This document shows positions 1 to 11,984 of a DNA stretch of 64,000 nucleotides, piece after piece. Source of the DNA: Isoetes taiwanensis (lineage: Eukaryota; Streptophyta; Lycopodiopsida; Isoetales; Isoetaceae); contig JAJEKV010000048.1 of assembly GCA_021234155.1 (NCBI GenBank), positions 2,652,841-2,716,840 of the forward strand. The letters are read 5' to 3'. A program made the translations under genes and the position numbers. Within the stretch, counting starts at the first letter, position 1; every line of letters starts with the position of its first letter. The notes beneath the pieces were generated by a model. That model was given only the letters and a program-made list of their open reading frames with translations. It had not been told where the DNA came from and made no database searches.

Positions 1-967
1 TCGACTTCATTAATCATATCTTGTAGCTCAGCTTGTGAAGGGTTATGGCCCAAGGATCTCATTACAGTCCCCAATTCCTTCGTCGTGATGCATCCTGGAA
101 ATAAGCATAATTAGATTTAGAACTACAAACAGTTGCACTCAAAAGGGAAGTACTAGGAGGTTGAAGGCAAACAAGAAGCCCATTCTTGGCGTAGCACATG
201 AAGTTGGCTACTAGCAACTGCGAGGAGCGCTGAGACTCGATGCTTGTGGCAGCCAGCTCCTTGCCAGGCCAAGAATGGACGACTTGTTTGCCTTGCACTA
301 TGTCAAGCAAAACCCTAGACACTGGAGCAGCAACTTGATGGAGAAGAGATGGTGCATCAATGGAAAAGCAGCAAAACCGACCCGAATATAGCAGATCACA
401 CTAGAAGTGAATAGAAGGATGCCACATGTAAGCCTCTCATTAATCACAGGAAAGAATGATTGACATTGTATAATGTTCAACTACAACATTACAAACCCAA
501 AGAAATAAAAGCACAACACTGAATGGCCTCCATTTTAGCCAATACCACTATTTGTTTCACACAATTTTCTTTGGAACCCTATCAGATATCATTGACAATA
601 TCATAATCGGGTCAATAATTTTTTTTGTGGTGCATTTTTGTGCGGACACGTCTGATGCACCAATATCAGAGAATCACAGTCCAGTGCAACAATTCTGGAT
701 TACAGCTGCTAAATTGGAAATCACGTCCTAATTTAGCTTACCCTATAACATGACAATGGAGTTTCTTTGAAAAATGTTTCCTATCTTATTTTGAACTAAA
801 ACAAAACTGGAAAAGAAGAGATACACACCGTCTCCATCCTTGTCAAAGAGGCTGAATGCTTCCTTGAATTCGCCAAGCTGTTGATCAGACAGATTCGCCA
901 CTCGCTGGCTATCTGGATCAATCCCCACCTCGTCCTGATTGGACGGAGTAGCAGTAGAAGTCGCCAT
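1..967 (-). CDS. Calmodulin (N-terminally extended), 5' part of gene
   Basis: EF-hand calcium sensor. Exon 1 is 829-967 and exon 2 is 94 down to position 1, where the window cuts the gene. Joining them restores the first EF-hand loop: exon 1 ends in FSLFDKDGD plus one base, exon 2 opens with [16 protein letters not shown] and runs to DMINEVD, the usual plant calmodulin sequence. The intron (95-828, GT-AG) interrupts the glycine codon inside the first calcium loop, a conserved intron position in plant calmodulins. Odd: about 25 residues, rich in Ser/Thr/Asp, precede the usual [13 protein letters not shown] start, so the protein is longer at its N terminus than canonical 149-residue calmodulin. 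The ATG at 967 is the first in frame; a TTG further upstream is not needed. Later EF hands lie outside the window, so a calmodulin-like protein is possible. Confidence 0.88.
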
Positions 968-1161
968 AGCCTCAAGCTCCAAAGATCACCACAGACAGAT
1001 TGGGCAGTCCAAAATAGGGGAAAACGTTCCCTAAAATCCACTTTACCACAATCCACTGCACCGGCATGAAAGAGGGCGACATTTGTCCCGCGCCTTAGCC
1101 TAGTCTCTCATTTAAATAGGCAGTTATAACCGCTTAAATTCTCTGCGCCTTCTCAGACAAG
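968..1161. promoter_or_regulatory. Short bidirectional promoter between calmodulin and ceramidase-like genes
   Basis: Only 194 bp separate the two start codons, which point away from each other. A TATA-like TTTAAATA at 1111-1118 lies about 45 bp upstream of the plus-strand ATG and would leave a very short leader. No clear TATA box is visible for the calmodulin side. Shared regulation is inferred from spacing only. Confidence 0.6.
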
Positions 1162-3357
1162 ATGGGTCAGGAGATAGACGGAGAATTGATCCTTGCTGAG
1201 GCCGGAATTGAGCCTAAGGAGGATGGATGGAAGCGCAAGGCACTTATTTGGGTCGCTGCAGTCGTGCTTTTTCTGGGTCTTATGATTATCACACCCGAGA
1301 TCCCACAAGATGAGTCTTACCACGATTTTGCAGATCAAAGGTGTTTTTTTGGTAAGAAGGAGATCTTCCTGTATCTTGAGTTAGGTTTGTGATGGTTATG
1401 TTTTGTCTTACTCTCCGTTTGTCGGTGTGCTTACATTTTGGGCGGCGCATTTATGCTTTTTATAATTGGTTTTGGAATTAACTGTGTCTTAGCTGACTGT
1501 CCTATGGTAATCTGCAGGTATCCCTAATACTTTGAACGTTGTTTCAAACTTCCCTTTCCTGATTGTTGGAGCAATAGGGCTTGTATTGACACTGCAGGGA
1601 AAGTACTTTGGATTGAGGTCAGTGTGTTTACTTAGTCTTTGAATGCCCACTGTTGTGTATGGTTTAATGTCTTAAAGTTGTTTTTCAGTTTAGAAGGTGA
1701 ATGGTGGGGTTGGGTGTGTTTCTTTCTTGGTGTTGCTGCTACTTGTTTTGGTTCATCCTACTACCATTTGCAACCCAATGACAAGAGTCTCGTATGGGAT
1801 CGACTGCCGGTGAACTACTTGCTCAGTTTATCCACGTATTCATGAGATCATATCTTGCATTTGGTGCTGAATTACCTAGTTTATAAATGGCAGATGACAA
1901 TAGCCTTTTCAGCAGTCATGTCTGTTTTCATTACTGAGCGAATTGATGAACAAACTGGAAAAGCATCTCTTATTCCACTACTCGCAGCTGGAGCAATTAG
2001 TGTGGCATATTGGAGGTGACGTTCATGCCCTATTTTCCTGATAAAAGGACTTATATCATTTCACCAGTTATCCAGTTTCAAAGCAAGTATACTTAACACG
2101 TTGAACTGTACTGTGATAGGTTCTGCATGTTACAACTAGGTGCTTGTATTGTTTCCAACGCACTCCTAAAAGAATAAAATGCTTTCTTGACCACTTACAA
2201 AGTTTAAATTCTATGCTTATGATGCTGCATCTGCCACATGTTTGAAATAATGCAATTTGGTCCGAAAGGAAGTGGCTCTTAAATGCCTGCCAAAGCATCA
2301 TCTGTTCTCCATTTAAATTTAGCCAATTTTCTTTTAAGCAGGCTCGAATAAGATTTAAAGATCTTGGCCCTAACATCATTCTTTTGATGCATTACTGAGC
2401 ATTCTTTTTGTCACATAGAAATCTGTCAAGAAAGTTCTCAAATTAAGTCAAGTGGTTGTTGGTTCTAGAATGGGCACAGTTCCTTCTAAAGACAAATGGC
2501 CACAGCTTATGCTTGGTTGATCCATTTCTTACATATTTGAAATGTGTGGGTTTCTCTTTTCCCTTGTTTGCCTTCTGTTCATGAATGGAAAACTGACAAG
2601 TTGAGATCTATTTTAAGGTTACAGATTTTCTGATGATTTACGGCCATATGCTTTGGTGCAATTTGTTCCTTGCATTGCCATTCCAGTTATGACAATTGCT
2701 CTTCCTGCAAGATACACTCACTCATTGTATTGGCTATGGGCTGCTGGTAAGCTAGCCTGTGTGTGTTATTTTATTGTGAAAGGATCCAGTATTCTAAACG
2801 ACTTTTTTCCATGAGGCTGTGTCTTATAGCATCTTAATCGATGAAGCGTCCTAGACAAATTAGGATGTGTATATGAGATTATGCTGATCAATGCAAGCCT
2901 TTCAGTTATCTATTACCTAATAAACACGAGCACAAAGTTTTAGTGCTTTTTCAGTGTATCTCTCCCTCTCTGGATATTGATTATCATTAAAGCGAATGAA
3001 GCTGGATGTTTCTTGTATAGGATGGTATCTCTTAGCAAAGGTGGAGGAAGCAACAGATAAGCAAATATACAGACTTACGCATAATATTGTTAGTGGTCAC
3101 ACGCTGAAGCACCTTTGTGCAGCAGTGGTACCTGTTTGCATGATGATTATGCTAGCACGTCGTGATGTAACTACAGAAAGGTTTGTTCAATGGATTCCTG
3201 CAGATGTTGATATGTACATGCCATATAACACCTGTTATGCTGCAGGCAAACTTTATGGATAAAATGGAAATTATACTGGACAGAAACAGGAGCAGCAGAA
3301 GATAATCTGTCAACCTCTCCTGCAGCCGAGGAGACCGAAAGATTAGTGCACCCCTAG
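1162..3357 (+). CDS. Alkaline ceramidase-like membrane hydrolase (CREST superfamily), 7 exons
   Basis: Exons: 1162-1351, 1518-1617, 1689-1809, 1894-2015, 2625-2746, 3021-3180, 3246-3357. All junctions are GT-AG, and the 927-nt sum gives 308 residues plus TAG. Multi-pass membrane protein; hydrophobic segments start near residue 30. The zinc/catalytic pattern of alkaline ceramidases is present with the family spacing: Ser119 and His123 in SSYYH, Asp134 in VWDRLP, His245 and His249 in GHTLKH. Known relatives release sphingoid bases from ceramides in ER/Golgi membranes; the substrate here is inferred. The first donor is GTAAGA at 1352, because splicing at the GTG at 1341 would give a stop codon. 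The last intron (3181-3245) could be retained, ending the protein about 26 codons later at a TAA. The last exon is hydrophilic (Glu/Lys/Ser-rich tail). Confidence 0.88.
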
Positions 3358-3510
3358 CTGCAGCAATTTCAGATATAGTGTATTATATGTTTATTTCAGG
3401 CATGCCAAGAAGTTTTGGCTGGAAAATGCTGAATGTACAGTTACATAAAGATTTTTAATTTACCCATTTGTTTGATTGATGCGGATACAGATATGATAGA
3501 CTACATAGCA

Positions 3511-3616
3511 TAAAGTGTATATGTGGCATAGTTACGGAAAACGAAAACGAAAGTAAAACGGCTAAAGTGTATATGTGGCATAGTTACGGAAAACGAAAAC
3601 GAAAGTAAAACGGCTA
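3511..3616. repeat. 52-bp tandem duplication
   Basis: Two adjacent, essentially identical 52-bp units (3511-3562 and 3563-3614) just past the ceramidase-like gene. An A-rich stretch with further AAAACGG-type units follows. Confidence 0.9.
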
Positions 3617-4977
3617 GTCATTTTTTGAAAATAGAAAATGAAAACGGAAAAAAAAAAGAAGGCAAAGTACTCAAAAGATACAGAATAAGATCATTTTACT
3701 AGAAAATGCTACTCAAAAACAACATAACAAGAACTCTTGTAGTCATAATAAGCCCTTCTTTATATGAATAGCAAATATGTTAACAATTTTTATTGTTAAG
3801 AATTTGACCTTTTTTATTATGACAAAAGCATATGTAAGTATTTAAGCATTCAAGAGGCTTTTGCACATTCAAAATTTCACATTTACCATGATAAATTGTT
3901 TAAGGTAATAATGTGAAAGTAAGGTAATTGTTTTAAGGTTTTTGGATCCCAGGTTAAAAAAAACATCTTCTGATTTTTGCAGGAAGAGCTTGTCTATTAG
4001 CAAGTATTTGTGTGATCCTGCCCGAATTGGGAAAACAAAGGGCTTTCTTTTGATTGTCAAAAACTCAAAGGGCCAGACTGATTCATGACTGATTCGAGAG
4101 CAAGAAGGAGATTGTCAAAAATCAGCACGAAGCAGAAGACAACATTAAGGGTATATTTAATATCACCAGCATTGATGCATATAATTGCTGGACAGAATGA
4201 TACTACTAAATGAAAGAACGAGAAAGAATGTCGGTTGTTTCTGGTTTATATGATTTGGGGAGGTATTACAATCAGTGTGTAAATTTGACAGTTTTCGAAG
4301 GACAGACAAAATATCTTATGCCTTTTCGCATGATAGAAAGTTCTCAAATTTTAACCTTTCATATACCAGACAAAAATTCAAAATGACAAAATCCAAATTT
4401 TTATGAAAAAAACATAGAAAATGCAGTACAACTAATAAAATATTTTCTAACAAGTGCTATATAGATCCATACCAAAAAAAGAGTACATGAATCAGTTTTA
4501 GAAGCATAAATTGATCAACTAACAAGCGGCATCTTTTGCTTCATACCAATCCTTAAAACATGCTTGCCAATTTATGGACTCAAATGGTGCATCTCATAAT
4601 GACACTAGCATAAGTGCATCAAGTGTCTCTAGGTTCCTGCGAGCTCTTGAGCACTCTTGATAGCGTTTTGGCGAGAAAACCCCCTCTCACAACTTGTTAT
4701 GCTTCCAGGAATGAGCATGCAACATTGCCATAAATTCATGAGGGTGTTGCTCTGGAGGAGGGCTACTTTTGGTGGCTCGGAGTTCTATCGGCTTTCAGAA
4801 CTATGAGATTCTGAGGTAATTGTATTTGTTTATTGATTGGTCATGGTAAACACGATTCTTGGATGCATAAGTTCATCTCTATCCCTAGCCCACATCTTCT
4901 TGCAAGATTTCATCACTTCTCAAGGCAGAACTTCTGACGATGGCTGAATTTGTAGCACATTATACATGTTGGAGACG
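3617..4977. other. Intergenic, no gene recognised
   Basis: AT-rich sequence with A tracts and no supported coding region. The part from about 4600 to 4930 is less AT-rich and adjoins the gypsy remnant, so it may hold remains of that element's 3' LTR. No matching second LTR was seen. Confidence 0.5.
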
Positions 4978-5590
4978 TCATAAGTCATCTAATGGACTCT
5001 TCCATGCTGTTACCAGCTTATGTAAATACAAGATGACAACAATGAATAATATTTTCAAATTTATAAGTTTTCTATTTGATGGGCTTTGTATAGATAGTTT
5101 TATTAATGAGGAAAGGGTAACAGCAGGCAGTCCGTCATGTAAAGAGGGTTTTAACAAACTAACATGAAAATCATCATGAATCTTTACATGTGGTGGCAAA
5201 TCTAATTGATAGGCTAGGTTCCCCATCCTTTTAATGATTTTGAAAGGACTAGCATATCTTGGAGCAAGTTTACTACATTTTCTAATTCTGAGCTGACTTC
5301 TCTTTGGTTTCACACGGAGATATACAAAATCTCCAACCTTGAATTCTCGATGTATTCTATGCTTATCTGCAAATTGCTTCTGTCTCTGTTGTGCTTCTGC
5401 TAGCCAGCTTCTTCTAAGCTACACCTTATCTGCATATTCTTCTAACATCTGTCTAGAAATTTCAGATTTAACCATGGGATCATACCAATTTATTGGAGCA
5501 TAACAATCCTGTCCGTAAAGTGCTTCAAAAGGTGTCATTCCTATAGATTCCTGTTTAGAATTACTGTAAGCACACTGCTAAGGGTAACAA
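4978..5590 (-). pseudogene. Ty3/gypsy retrotransposon pol remnant (integrase C-terminal region)
   Basis: Reading leftward from about 5590, the translation shows the motif SIGMTPFEALYGQ, typical of the end of the gypsy integrase core. The integrase C-terminal region follows, including FKVGDFVYL, SPFKIIKRMGNLAYQLDLP and IHDDFHVSLLK. One in-frame stop (TAG, about 5420) interrupts it, and the reading frame loses similarity after about 5130. Upstream reverse transcriptase, RNase H and the catalytic integrase core are absent, so this is a dead fragment of a larger element whose transcription ran right to left. Confidence 0.85.
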
Positions 5591-8500
5591 ACCATGATTT
5601 CTGCACGTATATAGAGATTATGTAAGGGGGTACTTCATTTGGTTTCACACATGCAGTTGGACGTCCAATTTGCTTTTGAAGGAATGCAAGATAGGCATGC
5701 AGTCATAGGCAACCACTTTATACTGCGAATTTCAAGAAGCAGGATGATTCGGTTCTAGAAGAAGTGAGATGTTTCTATTTCCTTTAGTAATCAGTAATTT
5801 CGGCCTTTTGGGCTCCAAAGAAACCCATCAATTCGTGATTTGAAGTTGTATTTCAGAATGGAAGATTTCCCAAGCCAAGGCATTGCAGTAGCTTCTAATT
5901 GATTCTTTCTTGGATTTCCATCATTATCCTGAGTCTAGGGCTCTAATCATGAGTGAAATCAGATTGCCAGATCAAAATTAAGCAGATACAGGCTGTCAGA
6001 ATCAGATTTTGCTGACCCATAAACTCTTGGAAGCGGATTCAGTGCCGACCCAAAACTCTTGAAACAGATTAATTCTTTCCTTCTCTTCCATAATTTGTAT
6101 CAAAAAAATTATTCTCTTTAAAACATCAAGTATTATCTTACCTCTAAATCGCTTCTGTAAATCCCTAATTGTCTCTCCTATAATCCGTTGCCTCTCCCTT
6201 CCTTCCTCTTTTTCCACATTTTGTTCCCTAAATTCTGACTTTTCTTGAATTACTTTATTGCCACGTCATCTCCTCTTATTATTTAATCTACTTTGTTAAT
6301 TTGGGATTATCCGGTATGGTCGAAAATGTTTTTGGAATTTTTTTTTAATTGATTTCCTAAGATTTTATGGGTTTTTGGCAGCCGTGAAATATTTCCGTCC
6401 TTCCAAAAATCGGGACAAGTTTGTGTGGTTTCAAAGGGGTTTTGGATTTCTGGGCAATCTCATCTGCGTTGCTCCACGATTGCATGATCCTATATCCGTC
6501 CGATTTCAAGCATCTATTGCATAGATTTTGGTTAGCGATTCTCTGCAGATAAGAGTTCAAAATTTTAACCACTGCCGGATGGAATAACATGCCAAGGGAA
6601 AAAAATTTAGCGCTGCCGGATCATCTGGGAGAGAGCTTACTACAGTAAAAATCATGTTTTTTTATTGTCTGTGTCGCATTAATTAGGTTTTTCCATAACT
6701 TTGTCTTTCGCTTCTATTCAGGCTGCTGCTTTTTTCTTCTATGTGGTTGTGTTCCTTCATGATGGCCTTTATTGCATCAGGTTTTTGCTGCATTTGGAAT
6801 TATGGTTATGTGAATAGTTCTGTCATCGGATGCACCAAGGCTCTCATCGCAACTTCTTTTGCACTGTATAAAACAATGTCCACAGGGTTTTGGTGAGCTC
6901 ATATTTTTTTTAAGAAATTTGTATATTGCTAAGGAAAACTTTGAGCAGATTTTGATTCAATTCTTTCTTGACCATTTGTAAGATGGAGTTCAAGATCTAC
7001 CCTTCGGATGTTTCAGAGCTTGATTATGGGTATGAACCTTCAATTTCCCTTAAAAGTGTTGTTTTAGCTGATGGGTGGTAATACTTAGCATGAAGAAATC
7101 ACAGCATAGATGGCGGAACCAAAAGATTATATTATCCCAAATTGCGATGTATTTTGTTTAAGTCTTTCTTTGCTTTTCTATTGACTTAGATACGTGAGAT
7201 GTATATGTCTGCACAATTTGAGATTCTGTCCCTATGTTTTCTTTTGTGTGTTTATATTCAATAGATTGTAGCGATGTTGTTATTGAGTTGAACAGTAGTA
7301 CTGAGTACACTAATTATGGAGACCTCAGTCGACATGCATTCTTGCAGGCTCTAAAGTAATCAGGTAATTATTAGCAAAAGATCTGCTCTGCAATGGTTCT
7401 CTATTCATGTGGGGTTTCCTCTCTTTAGGGGTTTTTAGAAGTCCAGGTGAGTGATTTTATGATCATGCTAGAAACTGGAGGTAGTTGTAATGTTAATAGA
7501 TCATGTTGTGCTTTGAACTATTCTTGCTATGTAATTGGCACAAGATGTTGATTTTGCTATATTGCGCATGTGCTCAAGGGTACATGTTGTAAAAGATCTG
7601 GTTGCAATGGTTTTTTAAAGGTATTAATGTCTTAAGTCCAATTGATGTGGTGTTCCATCTTTTCAGGACTTCGTGAAAGTCCAAATGAGCAGTTTTATGA
7701 TTGTGCTAGAAATTGGAGTTGTAATGTTAGTAGGACACGCTGTAGTCTTGCTATGTAATTTGCATAGGATGTTTTTGCTGTATGGTACATGATCTTTCTC
7801 AGCATTTGCTACTAAATGACCTTTAAATGGCGTTCATTTGGCCATCTTCAATTCTAGATGCGGAATTTTTCTCTGCAACTTAACGTGTCTTCATATGCTG
7901 CATAGACCTTGAATTAGCAAGATTGAAGCCTCTTGAGTTGCCTCCATATTGTGCAGGTCTGATGCTTTTGCATATCTGCTCAACCTAGCTTGCCATTGCT
8001 TAATTTGGGGCTGATTGAGAAGTGATCTTCTTTATTGAATCTCTAAATACTTCATTGTATATTGTTTTCCTTCCAAGGTAATTTATTGCTTCTACTCAAT
8101 TAAAGATGTTGAATTCTTGATATAGAACTAGATGGAGCTCTTAAAATAGAAGAGCCAACTATATTACTCTTCAGTTTATTTAATTGGCAGGCCTAGATCC
8201 AGGTGGAGGAACAGACTTTAGGCATGTCTCACCGTAAATTAGCAAAGATATTAGTGTGAATAGACTGAGGCGAAAAGACTGAGGCAAAAGCGCTGACACA
8301 TTATGTGGATGCTTCACTATATCAGGTCACTTTCAGCTCACTTTTGATGTCTTGCCTTTTGAAGTTGTCTTGCTCGAATCTTGAAAATATGGATTCTTTA
8401 GTGAATGTCTTTGTAGCGTTTTTGTCCATTCAACTCATTCCACTCAATTGGCACTATGTTCAGTTACTACTATGATCTCAGTTCTATGTTGTATCTCTAT

Positions 8501-9575
8501 GTTGGTGATCATCTGAACTAGCATTATGATCTCAACAGACTCAACTAGCACTGTGATTTCTTTTGCTTTATCATAGATATTAGGCAGATGTCAATCTTTT
8601 GCTTCAACATAGATATTTGACAAGCCATAGTCATAGTTTAGATTGAACAAATATGAAATATATACTAGCTTAAAAAACTGGATGGATTGAACAGGTCCCA
8701 TTGACTCTACTTTATCCCTAAACAAGTATGCTGGTAGGTCAAATTTTGGAATTTGCGTATTGGCATATGAGTTGAAGTGCTTATATTTTTTGTCAGGTCG
8801 CATTGTTACATATGTCCAACAACTGTATCACTCAATACAAGAGATTGTTGCTATGCTCGGCAATGGAGAAAGAACTGATCTCTAGAGTCTTGAGGTGGAT
8901 CAACTTGCTTGCCTTAGTAGATTTATTCGTTATGGCTAGAACTTTTAGCCAGACGCTTGAAAGCTGGAATTGATGCTAGTGGTGACCAATAGTCACAAGC
9001 CAGTGATACAGCCTTGCCTTGCAGCCAGATTGTTTCCAGATTGAGGGACAATTGTATATTCCTAGCACTTTACCTTTGATCTTCTATTAATTAAAGGGTA
9101 GTCACTGTGCCTTCACAGTTTTCTACATTTTCTTGGCTTCCCAGTTTAGATTATTACTCATTAATTATTTTTAATGCACTATTGCTTCTTAGAGCGTGGA
9201 TGACTTCGTAGTTTAGTCTTTTACTCTTAACATTTGTAGTAATACCCTGCTGGAAACATGTGCCCATAATACCTATATCTTTTTAGGTCATCTCTGACTA
9301 GAAATTGTCATTCTGCATTTGGCACTAGATCATTATTTTGTACATTGACTTGAAAATTGTAAAGTGTACTTTCTCTGCTGTTATTTGGCACATGCCAGAT
9401 ATGACTGCAATCAAGAAATGTACATGAGAGTGTGATTTCAAGTTTACTTTTTAGATCAATAATCTGCTCTAGCTGCTACACTAGCATTGTGCATGTGATT
9501 TCTGAATGTACACAGTTTATTTTTATCAATTGTGTCTGCAATTCTGTTTTTACTTTGTTTGTTGACATCCTAGGC
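5591..9575. other. Intergenic, no gene recognised
   Basis: About 4 kb with no convincing exon. T-rich patches and diverged local duplications occur (see 7372-7800). Short open frames such as those near 6000-6590 on the minus strand show no recognisable domain. They could be non-coding parts of the retroelement whose pol remnant lies to the left. Confidence 0.4.
7372..7800. repeat. Diverged direct duplication, about 220 bp per copy
   Basis: Two successive stretches share the order AAAGATCTG, TTTAGGGG or TTCAGGAC, AGTCCA, TTTTATGAT, TGCTAGAAA, TGTAATGTTA, CTTGCTATGTAATT. Copy 1 is roughly 7372-7590 and copy 2 roughly 7597-7800. Many substitutions mean an old event. Confidence 0.65.
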
Positions 9576-9577
9576 AT

Positions 9578-9870
9578 GAAAAAATGCACAGGTCCTGGCT
9601 GTTCTTCAATAGGAGGTGGAGCTTTCACAGAGCTTGGTCCTTTTTATCCAAATGCTTCAGGAATAGAACTTCTTAAGAATCTCCAGTCCTGGAACAAAGG
9701 TAGCAATAACTCCAGATTTTACTTCATGTACTCACAAGAAGGCAGTCTGAATCAACCACATTGAATGCAGTATCAAACCTTCTCTTTCTTGACACACCTG
9801 CTGGAGTTGGATGGTCATACTCTAATACTTCTACGGATTATGAGAATGTAACCGAAGCAGCAACATGTAC
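9578..9870 (+). pseudogene. Serine carboxypeptidase-like gene fragment
   Basis: Two exon-like pieces, 9580-9699 and 9771 to about 9867, join through a short intron with GT and AG in matching phase. Translation gives [20 protein letters not shown], then, after the junction, [20 protein letters not shown]. These are the oxyanion-hole region and the PAGVG(W/F)SY block upstream of the catalytic serine in S10 serine carboxypeptidases. The WLNG normally before GPGCSS is replaced by unrelated residues. The frame ends shortly after ENVTEAATC, and neither the catalytic triad nor other exons are visible nearby. It is a captured or decayed fragment, not a working gene. Confidence 0.85.
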
Positions 9871-9902
9871 CATATAAAGTCTGACAAAATTTAGGTATGC
9901 TT

Positions 9903-10078
9903 CACTCGACAACCTTGACCACTAATTGTCATGCAATGTGACAAGATGAATAATCCAGGAGAAGCGATTCAAGGATAAACCTACTGCATATACGTCACTC
10001 GACAACCTTGACCACTAATTGTCATGCAATGTGACAACATGAATAATCCAGGAGAAGCGATTCAAGGATAAACCTACT
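9903..10078. repeat. 93-bp tandem duplication
   Basis: Unit 9903-9995 is repeated from 9996 to about 10078 with one or two differences (for example ACAAGATG against ACAACATG). Near identity points to a recent duplication. Confidence 0.9.
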
Positions 10079-11930
10079 ATATGCAGTATCTTTCCTACCA
10101 TCCTGAAGACTTTCTTAGCTACTGGTGTTTATTGTGTAGGTGCAATCGCTAGCATGAGCTTATGGTCAACGAAGATACACCAGCACACAGTTATTTCTCT
10201 GAAGCATAGGCAAGCAATTAAGCTTGGCTGTCAAGTCTTAACTCATCATTGAATTGGGTATCAGGACCTTGCAAATGAGGACCTGTAGCCAAGCAGTCCA
10301 TAGAAGTGGCACCCTTTAACTTAGTAGGAGAATGTGACAATCCACTCTATGGAGGTTGAAAAGGCCACTGCAACATAGTTGCAATAATAGAATTCATATC
10401 CCAATGTTGGTACTCACCGACTTGCTTGAGGCAGTACAAATCCTATTTATAGGGAGTGCTTAGAAATCCCTGCAAATGTGTCAAAGGACCAGTCCGAGTA
10501 TCTTTTTGCATAGCAGGAAAATAAGTTGAGCTCACACAAGCGACAAAAGCTATGCAGGTGGAAGACCCAACCAATAACATGAAACAATTTTATTCAATCT
10601 CACATGTAAAAAGATCCTCTGTAGAGATTACCACGAATTTTATTTTATCTTCCTTATGCCTATTATAACCAGCTAAGGTTAGGAGCTCGGGAGCCTAAAA
10701 CTGATGCATTAGGAGATAAAATAGGTTAGATGGTTGGCACATGCATGTATAGTTTACGAAGGTTGAGTCCTGTATGCAAGATATATGAAACAAAGTTTGA
10801 TCTAATGTTGTCATATGGCAGGTAGATAATAATGGAGCAGGCTACTGCAGTTTGGCTTATAGATAAGTGCACAGAGCATGCAGCGATGGGTGCTGCTACA
10901 TATAGGTTGGATTTTCTTACATGCAGGTCTGCAGGGCCTTGGGCATCAATTTCTAAGATCTTTGCGTTGCCAATCATTGAATCGTGAGACTAGGTGGTAT
11001 ACAACATAGAGAAATGATGGTAAGTCATTTGTGCTTTAGGCTTGCTGCTTTTAGACTCTGCACAGATGCAGGAAGTGCATATCTCTCTCAATTGTTGCAG
11101 ACACTGATCCTGCATATATGGTATAACTCATGCACAAGATATAAGAAACACATTGGTATGGCTTATGCACAAGATGTAAGAAGCACAATCCCCTCTTAAT
11201 TATTGCACACATTGATCCTGCAGATATGATATGGCTTATGTAGAAGGGAATACCCCCTCTAAATGTAGGCCAAATGTCATGTTCTGCTTGCATATATTCT
11301 TGCAATCAACATGGAAGTTAACCGCACTAACATTTCATATTTGCATTTTAAGGGTTTGGGTTACACCACATCTATCAATGTCTTACAACATTGCTAGACA
11401 AGATGCTTTTGAATTCAACATACTCTTCACATCCAATTGATAAGCATTGAAAGATCATGCCAAACTCTTTCGTAGCTTTGTATGACCAAAATATCATGTC
11501 TTCTCTTCATGGTGCAACTTTATATTGTTAATTGAAATGTGCATTACATTCTTATTGAAACTTTGCCTTTGGAAGTATGTTGTATGTTGCATTACCACAT
11601 TACATCTGTACAAATCTTTCTTTAATGCTTTACAAAATCTAACAAGTGCATTGCCCTCTCAATATTGAAAAGATTGGTCCTGTACATATGGCTTATTTTC
11701 TATGGAATATCCACTCTAAACTTAAGCCAAATATCCTCAACTAGAAGATTCTTGCTAAGCCCTTCAATGTCAATGGTTCCAGCGAAAATGCCAAATTGTT
11801 GTAGATGAAATACATGTGGTGACAATGCATCTTTTGTGCTCCATTATCCCTCCTACAATTCTTAAATGCATATTTTCATGCTCAAAATAATTATTTAGCA
11901 ATAAGCAACCACCTTTTAAATTGTTACTAG
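10079..11930. other. Probable body of a Helitron-like element, with diverged internal repeats
   Basis: No gene recognised. Between about 11080 and 11700 a module recurs three times in diverged form: CCTCTCAAT-like start, a GATCCTG core, ATATGG(TA) and GGCTTATG. The segment leads directly into the plus-strand hairpin and CTAG terminus at 11931-11958, so it is probably part of that element. The 5' end was not found. Confidence 0.4.
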
Positions 11931-11958
11931 GCCCGGCAACGCCGGGCACCATAACTAG
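11931..11958 (+). mobile_element. Helitron-type 3' terminus
   Basis: A perfect 7-bp hairpin, GCCCGGC-AAC-GCCGGGC (11931-11947), is followed by ACCATAA and CTAG (11955-11958), then T. A short GC-rich hairpin about 10 nt before a terminal CTRR, with T in the flank, is the known Helitron 3' signature. Four related termini lie on the minus strand elsewhere in the window. The element body would extend leftward. Confidence 0.7.
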
Positions 11959-11984
11959 TATAACTTAAAGATAGAAGTACAATA

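Noticed and set aside
3181-3262. Ceramidase-like gene ending at the TAA at 3260
   Set aside because: Splicing 3181-3245 (GT to GCAG) gives a longer hydrophilic tail and total length in frame; read-through is kept only as an alternative.
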